From: Megascapheus bottae
Taxonomy: Eukaryota > Chordata > Mammalia > Rodentia > Geomyidae
Direction of reading: 5' to 3'
DNA: 64,000 nt
Assembly (NCBI GenBank): GCA_024803745.1
Contig: JANJXV010000187.1
Span: forward strand, 1,180,501 to 1,244,500
Part shown: piece by piece, positions 56,901 to 64,000 of the stretch
Layout of the letters: the number at the start of each line of letters is the position of its first letter
Numbering within the stretch: position 1 is the stretch's first letter
Notes under the pieces: model-generated
Databases searched by the model: none
Told to the model about the DNA's origin: nothing
What the model saw: the letters and a program-made list of their open reading frames with translations, nothing else
Made by a program: the position numbers and the translations under genes

Positions 56901-57089
56901 GTACGTGCCTATCTGCAGTCTAAGACCTGCCGTACTGGGCTCCCTTCATTCCTTCACCCCCAAAACAACCCACATACTCCAAGAAGACATTTTGATTGAC
57001 TCAGAAAATGGGTTGCAATTTGACCCAATGAGATGAGCAGCAACTAACTGCTTACAGGAAGTGGGCTTTCTTGCTCTATGGGTAGCTCT
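53912..57089. other. Unannotated sequence
   Basis: No supported gene or clear repeat apart from short CA runs (55948-55960, 56425-56459). A possible noncoding exon ending CAG|GTAAGAAA near 54048 has stops in all frames. Confidence 0.4.
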
Positions 57090-57262
57090 GCCATAGTGTG
57101 AAGCCAGTCTGGGCAGGAGTGAGACTCTTACCTCAGATTAACCACCAAAAAAAAAAAAGCCAAAAGTGGAGATGTGGATCGAGTGGTAGAGTGCCAGGCT
57201 TCAGAAAAAAAAAAGTTCAAGGACAGCACCCAGGCTCTCAATTCAAGCCTCAGGTCCAGCAT
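57090..57262 (+). mobile_element. Dimeric SINE, left-truncated, sense
   Basis: 'gaagccagtctgggcaggag', 'aagccaaaagtggagatgtg' and 'attcaagcctcaggtccagc', with two internal A-runs. Confidence 0.75.
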
Positions 57263-57272
57263 GTATGCATGT

Positions 57273-57274
<2 letters not shown>

Positions 57275-57309
<35 letters not shown>
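57275..57309 (+). repeat. (CA)n microsatellite
   Basis: A pure CA run between two oppositely oriented SINEs. Confidence 0.95.
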
Positions 57310-57310
<1 letters not shown>

Positions 57311-57324
57311 AGTGAAACATTTTT

Positions 57325-57514
57325 TTTTGCCAGCCCTGGGCTTGAGCTCAGGGCCTGAGCACTGTCCTTGGACTTTCTCAAGGCTAGAGCTCTACCACTT
57401 GAGCCTCAGCACCACTTCCGGCTTTTTTTCTATGTATGTGGTACCGAGGAATTGAACCCGGGTCTTCATGCATGCTAGGCAAGCACTTTAACCACTAGGC
57501 CAAACTCCCAGCCC
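57325..57514 (-). mobile_element. IDL-Geo dimeric SINE, full length
   Basis: A complete antisense dimer flanked by AACATTTTT at 57316 and 57515, almost identical to the 48094 copy. Confidence 0.9.
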
Positions 57515-57523
57515 AACATTTTT

Positions 57524-58009
57524 AATTCTCTATTTTTATACAAAATAAACTTTTAATTCAGTAGAAGCTATATTTTAAATTCTGAGTGTAGGTCTCTTTC
57601 CTTGATGATGAACATACAGAGGGGTGTTGTCCCACATGTGAGTTCTTGGCCATGTTATCAGAGGGTAAAGAAACAATTCGATAAGCACTTTATCCTTAAA
57701 CTATCACATCTAGTGCATTACACACATTTCCCATGGATGATACTTGCAACCTCCCATGGGTTGGTGGAGACATCATTCCATCTTGAATCTCGGAGCGCTT
57801 GTAAAATCTCTCTTGCAGTTAAAGCAACCTGAATTGGGTTTTCAACTCCCTCCAGGCATCAGATATCGGATATGAAATTGGTATTAACTCAGAACTAGGT
57901 TGAAAGTTTCCTTTTGAAACTTTCAAAAGAGAAGGAGATGCAAACTTGAAAACCCAGGTTTTTTTTTCACTGCCTCACCCTTAAGCAATCCCAACCAGTT
58001 GGCTAGTGT
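57524..58009. other. Unannotated sequence with a hairpin
   Basis: No gene is seen; it includes the perfect inverted repeat at 57900-57926. Confidence 0.4.
57900..57926. repeat. Perfect 11-base inverted repeat
   Basis: TTGAAAGTTTC (57900-57910) and GAAACTTTCAA (57916-57926) are exact complements around a CTTTT loop. Confidence 0.9.
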
Positions 58010-58072
58010 TCGTTGTCATTTTACAGATGAGGAAACTGAGGCTCAGGAAGGTAGTTAGTAGAGGAAGCCACA
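58010..58072 (-). mobile_element. MIR SINE fragment
   Basis: 'cattttacagatgaggaaac' and 'tgaggctcaggaaggtagtt' are the antisense MIR core. Confidence 0.65.
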
Positions 58073-58618
58073 ACTTCTACCTCATTTTAATTCTAAAAAG
58101 GCATGATTTTCTTTTTTACCTTACTGTACCGGAGTCCATAAACAAACACCACACACCACAAGAAATGTGGAGTTCAGACAATAAGGAAGCGAACCAGAGG
58201 TGAAACCAAAGGCTCTCCTCTCTCACTGACTTCAACACACTGAACTCTCATGCTCCCTGAACCTTCTGGAGACTCCAGCCCATGCATGACCTCTTCCAGG
58301 CCAACTCCTTAACCTGAAGACCGCTCTTGAGGAATTGTGTGCTTCGTTTTGATGGGGGTACCCTCACTTGGTTCCTGGGGACATGGATGATAAGGAGATA
58401 CAAATGCACCGATTTCAAATTCCAGCCCTCCCTCCTCCCCAGATCTCTCACCTTGCTTCACAGATGTTTACAAGATGCTGGACTAGTACAGAGTGGCAAG
58501 GGGTGGGGTGTGCCTCACCAGCTGCTGCTCACATAGGACATTTTTTTATTCCATAGAGAAATGCATTTAGGGGGTATATGAAGGGCCCTTCAAGTAATCT
58601 ACATATACTAAGGGGTAT
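58073..58618. other. Unannotated sequence
   Basis: Nothing supported. Frames at 58248-58556 lie on both strands and are unrecognised. Confidence 0.4.
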
Positions 58619-58676
58619 GAGTGTGCGTGCATGCGTGTGTGTGCGTGCATGCGTGTGTGTGTATACACGAGTGTGT
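58619..58676 (+). repeat. (GT/GC)n alternating tract
   Basis: Imperfect GTGTGCGTGCATGC units, an alternating purine-pyrimidine stretch. Confidence 0.85.
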
Positions 58677-59039
58677 CATGGGGGTGGAAACTAATAGCAA
58701 TAGAACATCTGGAGCCCTCAAAATGGTATTCTTGTTCTTAGTTATTTATTTGCCTCACAGTTGCTAGCTAGGTACTCAACTGCTGGGGTCATGCGTGCCT
58801 CCAGCTCATTCATGTGCTGGTTACTGGTCAACATAGGGTCCTACATTAAGTCAGGGGCCTGCCCAAGTTGTGATACTCCACTGTGCACTTGCCTAGGGTC
58901 CCTGGCGATGAGAGGAAGTATCATACCCAGCTACAGTGCTGAATAAGTGAGTGAATGAATGAATGAATCTCTACTGATGCTCAATGAAGGAAAACTGATG
59001 GTTTTAAAGCAAACCTAAATGGCTCAAATGGGGGTGCCA
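58677..59039. other. Unannotated sequence with (GAAT)n
   Basis: A short GAAT run lies at 58950-58970; nothing else is recognised. Confidence 0.4.
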
Positions 59040-59162
59040 AATGTGTGCCACTGACTGAGATACTCAGGAACTCTTTCCAATCTGGCTGGCCTTTTATAGC
59101 AATTTCCTGATCTCCGCCTCTTAAGTAGCTAAATTTACAGGCATGAGCCATGCCCATCTCAA
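59040..59162 (-). mobile_element. B1-like SINE monomer, antisense
   Basis: 'aatctggctggccttttata' and 'tagctaaatttacaggcatg' match a diverged antisense B1-like monomer. Confidence 0.55.
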
Positions 59163-59639
59163 AATGGTGTTCTTAGTGTGTGATTGAGCCTAAGAAGACA
59201 TCCAGGAAATAGCAAGGCTGAGATAATGTGGGCAGATAAAGGGGTTCAAGCGAGGGTCCCAATTCCCCAAGGCCAGGTACACTTACCAAAATACGATTCC
59301 AATAAAGGAGGATATTTGATTCCAACAAAAAAATTGCCTTTGCTGTTCAGTGAGGTAAAACTGATTCTTTTAAACTGAAGTGGCTAGACGTGGGCTGCAT
59401 CGTCAGCCCTTTGCCTTTGCCTTTATTCATTCATCATTCACTTATTCAGAAACTTTTTTTTCCTGTACGTTAAATCTGTTCCTAGGAATAGAGACAAACT
59501 GCTAGCCCTGTAGCCATGTAATGATTTGGAATGTTTGCAATGGTTTCAAATTATTTCATTGGGATTTTTATAAGCCAGAGAAGCTGTGTTCCAATGTCTA
59601 AAAAAGTAGGCAACAAAATCACATCGCATGAATTTTAAA
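59163..59639. other. Unannotated sequence
   Basis: Nothing supported. Confidence 0.4.
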
Positions 59640-59800
59640 AGTTATTCCACCACTCATTCACAAAGAGCCTCCATTTCCACATCTGCTAAGCAAGCAAATG
59701 AAAATTCCCCAGGGTGGTAGTAAGGATTAAATAGTAAACAACAACCATTCAGTGTTAGCAGTGTGCTTAGTTATAATAAGTACTTAACTTTTAGTTATTA
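59640..59800 (+). mobile_element. MIR SINE fragment
   Basis: 'cctccatttccacatctgct', 'agtaaggattaaatagtaaa' and 'gtgcttagttataataagta' follow the MIR 3' half. Confidence 0.5.
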
Positions 59801-60108
59801 CTACCCACTAGAATATTCTACCTGAATACAAGTTGCTTCTCAGCACTTGGTCTAGAGTGACAAATGTTAGTCCTAACTCTCAAATACAAGCTCTTTATTT
59901 TCTAATGAGGAGCTTTGCTAAAAGAAAAAATAAAATGAAAAGAAATCCCATGGAAGGAAAAGTGACAGTTCTTCATTTAAATCTAGGAAAGCTTGATTAA
60001 GTCTCTTATAAGGCAGGAAAACAAAGGGCACATGAGGATGAATAAGAATAAACCCAAAATGGCACATATTTTCTCTAGATCTTCATAGATGGATATGAGA
60101 AACTGCTA
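59801..60108. other. Unannotated AT-rich sequence
   Basis: Nothing supported. Confidence 0.4.
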
Positions 60109-60123
60109 AGGACTGAGGCATTT
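60109..60123. repeat. Target-site duplication, left copy
   Basis: AGGACTGAGGCATTT is identical to 60314-60328. Confidence 0.95.
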
Positions 60124-60313
60124 TTATTTATTTATTTTTTTATTGTAATTAGTAAAAGGGTCACATGATATTTGCCAGATAGAAGGTGCATTAATTCACA
60201 TACATTGATACCCTTTCACATGTCTTGGTACCCATTTCTCTCCCCCCCCACACCCCCTACCCGTCTTGGTTTTCCCCCCTTCCCTATCAAATTTCAAATA
60301 TCCAAATACAAAT
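60124..60313 (-). mobile_element. L1 LINE, about 190-bp young 3' end copy
   Basis: An antisense L1 3' UTR of the second subfamily ('tttgccagatagaaggtgca', 'cacatgtcttggtaccc') between two exact 15-base duplications. This is the best preserved L1 insertion in the window. Confidence 0.95.
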
Positions 60314-60616
60314 AGGACTGAGGCATTTACACATAGACTAGAGCTTGAGACCCTTAGGGGAGGAACCCTAAGGTGTAACTTCTCTGAACACTATAGACAC
60401 TTATTGAAATACTATTTAAGGAAATGGAAACATGTTGTTGATATTGGTAGTGGTGGTACTGGTATTTGATTTTACTTTCATTTTTTTCTGGGGGGAGTAG
60501 AGAGGGATTGTAAAAAGGGAGAGAGAGAGAATGAGCAAATCCAACTATACTATTCAGTATACACTATGCGGAAAATGACCTATGAACTAGTGGGTGGGGA
60601 TGGCAGGGGGAAACTG

Positions 60617-60794
60617 AGGAAAGGGGAGGAAAGGGAAGGGAAGGGAAGGGAAGGGAAGGGAAGGGAAGGGAAGAGAAGGGAAGGGAAGGGAAAGGAAGGG
60701 AAAGGAAAGGAAAGGAAAGGAAAGGAAAGGAAAGGAAAGGAAAGGAAAGGAAAGGAAAGGAAAGAAAAGGAAAGGAAAGGAAAGGAAAGGAAAG
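60617..60794 (+). repeat. (AAGGG)n then (AAAGG)n pentanucleotide tract
   Basis: About 60 bases of mostly AAGGG units change to about 105 bases of AAAGG units with few interruptions, ending exactly at the start of a SINE. The lysine/glycine/glutamate and serine/proline/phenylalanine frames on the two strands are artefacts. Confidence 0.97.
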
Positions 60795-60975
60795 GGCTGA
60801 GAATGTGGCCTGGTGGTAGAGTGCTGGCCTAACATGCACGAAACCCTGGGTTTGATAACTCAGTACCACATCAACGGAAAAAGCCAGATGTTACTTTGTG
60901 GCTGCAGTGGTAACCTTGAGCACAAAGAGTCTCAAGGCCCAGGTCCTGAGTTCAAACCCAAGGACAGTCCCACAA
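60795..60975 (+). mobile_element. IDL-Geo dimeric SINE (sense)
   Basis: The ID-like left monomer is 'tggcctggtggtagagtgct', 'aaaccctgggtttgataact'. The Geo right monomer is 'aaaagccagatgttactttg', 'caggtcctgagttcaaaccc'. It is diverged and lacks a clear tail. Confidence 0.8.
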
Positions 60976-61104
60976 CTACTACTTGGCCACCGGGGTTAAG
61001 TTTTGAACACCACCTGACTCCAGAGTTTTGTGTTCCACCCTGGGCACCAATTCTTCGAATCTTAATTAAATGGTTGTAAATCTGTCAGGGAAGCAAATCA
61101 CGTG

Positions 61105-61170
61105 GCCGAAACGACACCTGACACATAGTAGATGTCTAAGACACAATGAATGAGTGAATGAATGAAATAC
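61105..61170 (+). mobile_element. L2/MIR 3' tail
   Basis: 'cacctgacacatagtagatg' followed by (GAAT)n is the shared L2/MIR 3' end. Confidence 0.5.
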
Positions 61171-61652
61171 AGACTCCACGAGTACTTCTTCCTCCTCCTC
61201 TACGACCTCTAAGGAAGTAGTGAGGCTTGGATTCTCATGCCTTCTCTTTGAATCTGAATTTTCTTTTGTTCTTTGCATCCAATCTGTCCAAATGACATGC
61301 AAGCGTGGCTCCGTCCGTGAAGAATTCAGATCCTTAGATTTTAAAACAAACACTGTCTCCCCTAAATCACTGCAATGGATTTGCCTGGGAAAGTGTGTGT
61401 CAGAGGGGTCCTTTGCCCCCTTTGTGACCGCTACGGCCATGAGAAAGCTTCACTGGTGATTACAGGATATTTGAGCCCTGGGATTATCTGGTGATTAGAC
61501 TCCTTCTGGTGGCAAAGCTGTCTCCTAACAAGATTAATTTGGGGGCAACAAGAGGGTAATTATTAATGTATCCGGAAGGCGGCTCCAAGCACTGTTTCCC
61601 CAATGAGAGCAGATCTTTATTTATAGCTTCCTCTCAGGAGGAACATGGTACA
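61171..61652. other. Possible conserved noncoding sequence
   Basis: 61420-61570 is repeat-free, with clustered homeodomain-like words (GATTA, GGATTA, ATTAATTT, GGTAATTATTAAT). No coding frame fits. Confidence 0.35.
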
Positions 61653-61705
61653 GGGAGAGGGAGGGAGGGAGGGAGAGAGGAAGAGACAGAGAGAGAGAGA
61701 GAGAA
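61653..61705 (+). repeat. (GGGA)n/(GA)n tract
   Basis: Short GGGA units, then GA repeats. Confidence 0.9.
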
Positions 61706-62659
61706 CACCAGACCAAGGTGCACTCACAGAACTTGGAGGATAATTGATTGCTTCAAGTTCAAGGACTTTTGCAGTAAGCAAGAGCCTTTCAGACTCCCAG
61801 CATCCTCTGCTCAGGCAGTAGGCCAATGACAAAAGATCCACCATGAGCCCCCTGCCCGTGTCCCCTCCACCACTGCCTCCTTATGGACTTCCCCACTCTG
61901 TCCCCCTATCTCTATCTCCCCCCTCTGCCTCCATCTCTTGGCTCTTGTCCTGTCTACCACACCATGGCTGGAAAGACTTTGGGAAAAAAAAAACAACAGA
62001 CACACCATGCATCTCCTCTCCAATGACCAGCTCCCATTGCAATCAGAACAAAGCCTGATCCCCAGGAAACCACAAAGCCCTACTGGGCATGGCCCCCAAT
62101 ATTTCCTCAACCTTATCTCCTCTCCCACTGCAACCCACTTCCCTCCTGCTCTGCCAGACCAGTCACCAGCAGCAACTAAACACAAAGAGCAACGCACACA
62201 GCACCCTTTTAAGCACGGCCATCCTTCGTTTGTCCTGCTTTGCTTTCCCTCTTAACACAGGCTGGCACGCCGAGTGGCTGCCTCTTCTGAGTGTTCTGTA
62301 CAGGACTTCACAAACTCTCAGTAAGCCAGTCCTGAGCCATTCCTTGTAGGAGGATTCCCTCCCTGCCCCTGGCTGCAGAATTTTGTTCAGCCAATCAATA
62401 CATAACCTTGTTTATTGTGTGTTGCTCTTTAAAGACCTTTTATCTAATACACTGTGATTCATGAACGTTGAACTGTGGTTGGCAGCCACATAACTCAGGG
62501 CTGAAAGAAGCTTATCTTGCATTTCAGCACTGTGTCAGGGAAACTTGAAACAGTAAGCTCATGGACAGAAAACACAGGGAAGGCGAGCATCACAGTCCGG
62601 TCACATGTGTCTAAGGGTGGGCAAAGAAAAGGATGAAAGGCGAGTGTCCGTGACTCCCT
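61706..62659. other. Unannotated sequence
   Basis: No supported gene. The frames at 61811-62349 on both strands are proline-rich and unrecognised. Confidence 0.4.
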
Positions 62660-62890
62660 CCTGGACTTTGAGAAGCTTAGGAGGCTGAGATCTGAGGTTC
62701 CACGTTCAAATCCAGCCTGGGCAGACAAATCCAAGAAAGTCTTTTCTCCAATTAAGCAATAAAAAGTTGCAATTAGGGGCACAGCTGAAGTAGTTGAGCA
62801 CCAACCCTGAGCCTCCTCCATCCACCAAAAACCAGCAAACAAACCTTGGAGAGAATGTGTGACTGAGTTCAAGCTCTAATACTGGCATCA
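62660..62890 (+). mobile_element. Dimeric SINE (B1-like plus Geo), diverged
   Basis: 'gcttaggaggctgagatctg', 'gttcaaatccagcctgggca', 'tttctccaattaagcaataa' and 'ctgagttcaagctctaatac'. The right monomer carries a 40-base insertion. Confidence 0.75.
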
Positions 62891-63309
62891 AAGAACAAGA
62901 CAAGTAACCAAAAAACCATATACTTTTTTAAAAAATACTATGCCTCGAGATATATGTTTTCATAATTTGTTTCCAAGAGACCATTTTTTTTTGGTAAAAT
63001 GATTGCACACGGTGATCTTATCATTTGTTTGAAATCTACAAATAAAACTTTTTAACAACATAAAAACAAATGGACATTCAAGTGTGGAGTAGTAAAACTG
63101 GTAGAACATGGAGACTAACGCCTCCCTCTTGAACCTCAGCCCGGCCCAGCAGAACTACATGCATGTCTGTAAAAGGCTGCAGCAGTGCGTTGGGCATTGA
63201 TCTGGGTGTTACCAATAACAAGGCAATTCCAAGACAGACATGTCCAATATAGAGTCTGCAAGCCGTGAAAATGGATCTGTATCTCTTATCATCAGTACAT
63301 GATCTGAGT
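62891..63309. other. Unannotated sequence
   Basis: Nothing supported. Confidence 0.4.
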
Positions 63310-63425
63310 TCCCCACCAGAATATAAACTCTGAGGGATTATGTTTGCCACTATTTCTATTCACTGTTACATCTTCAACTGCTAGAACACAACGCTTAACC
63401 AATGTTGGCTGCCTTAGGAAGCCTG
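63310..63425 (+). mobile_element. L2 LINE 3' end, ancient
   Basis: 'ccaccagaatataaactctg', 'ttctattcactgttacatct' and 'gctagaacacaacgcttaac' follow the L2 3' end. Confidence 0.5.
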
Positions 63426-63689
63426 AGGCTCTGTAGTCCAAACACAGACAACACCGAGAACATTTCCATAATTTGTAAATGTGCAGTGAGGCAGCAGGCA
63501 TACACTGGGGAGGATCTTGAAGAATTGTCAGCCAGGTAAGTGGTGAATGTTGTAGGTGAGAAGCAAAAGCTCAGAGAAGGACATGGATGACCCAAGAAGA
63601 CACACAGTTCAGTTGGAGCCGGAGAAACCTTCCTTTCCTAAGCCATGGCTCAGGCTTTCCTTCTGTTTTTGCTATCGGCCAGCAAATTA

Positions 63690-63775
63690 GAGATGGAATC
63701 TCCCTTATTACTGGGACGTCTCAGGGCATCTGGCTTTGTGGTTCAGAACAAAGTGAGCGTTCAATAAATGCTGAC
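63690..63775 (+). mobile_element. L2/MIR 3' end fragment
   Basis: 'aagtgagcgttcaataaatg' preceded by diverged L2-like sequence. Confidence 0.4.
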
Positions 63776-64000
63776 AGATCAGATTACAGGAAAGGAAAGG
63801 AGAATTCCCAGAAGATCAAAAGGCAGCCTGCACTTTCAGCTAAAGTCAATCACACCACCTGGAAGGACTGACTTAATTTTGAAGCGTTAACTCTCACTGG
63901 AGAAAAGTTCATGAGGAAGAAAGTAGGACTCTACCTACATGACTTCCAAGGAATGAAAAAGTAAAATCCAATTGGCTATAAAATGAACAAGAGAATGAGT

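Noticed and set aside
60564..60869. Proline/serine/phenylalanine-rich repeat protein
   Set aside because: It is the translation of the (AAGGG)n/(AAAGG)n tract.

Overview
The window looks like nuclear DNA of a mammal, most likely a geomyoid rodent (kangaroo rat, pocket mouse or pocket gopher group). The evidence is the SINE content. Many copies are dimers whose right-hand monomer reads, in the sense direction, 'aaaagccagaagtggtg...gtggctcaagtggtagag...ctgagttcaagcccc'. Some are joined to an ID-like (tRNA-Ala-type) left monomer, as I recall for the IDL-Geo SINE of Geomyoidea, and others to a B1/7SL-like left monomer ('gtggctcacgcctgtaatcctagctactcaggaggctgag'). L1 3' ends, MIR, L2, MaLR LTRs and abundant microsatellites also fit a rodent genome. 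Family names come from memory of consensus sequences, not from a search.

No complete protein-coding gene, rRNA gene or functional tRNA gene can be supported. Long open frames almost all lie in SINEs or in microsatellites such as (TC)n, (TTTC)n and (AAGGG)n. The best candidate for real coding sequence is one 130-bp exon at 2733-2862 (+). It has a strong polypyrimidine acceptor, a GTAAGT donor and a fully open 42-codon frame, and I do not recognise the protein. Weaker exon-like segments with good splice signals lie at 1525-1565, 15239-15409, 31897-31968, 35337-35427, 47517-47679, 49711-49792 and 52827-52859 (all +). The window may therefore be intronic, but this is inference.

Layout. 1-25 kb is AT-rich and L1-rich: six truncated L1 3' ends of two subfamilies, two MaLR LTR regions and one L2. 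A microsatellite cluster lies at 26-27.3 kb. From 28 to 64 kb the DNA is visibly richer in G+C and in SINEs, MIR and L2 fragments, (CA)n, (TC)n and (AAGGG)n tracts, with one late L1 at 60.1 kb that has a perfect target-site duplication.

The points most worth a second look are the exon at 2733-2862, a target site used twice at 19.9-20.4 kb, a SINE holding two further SINEs at 46.6-47.3 kb, and a MER20-like element with a CTCF-like motif at 38 kb. Also notable are a full-consensus RFX X-box at 31.6 kb, a 33-bp microexon-like segment at 52.8 kb, and an (AAGGG)n-to-(AAAGG)n tract at 60.6 kb.
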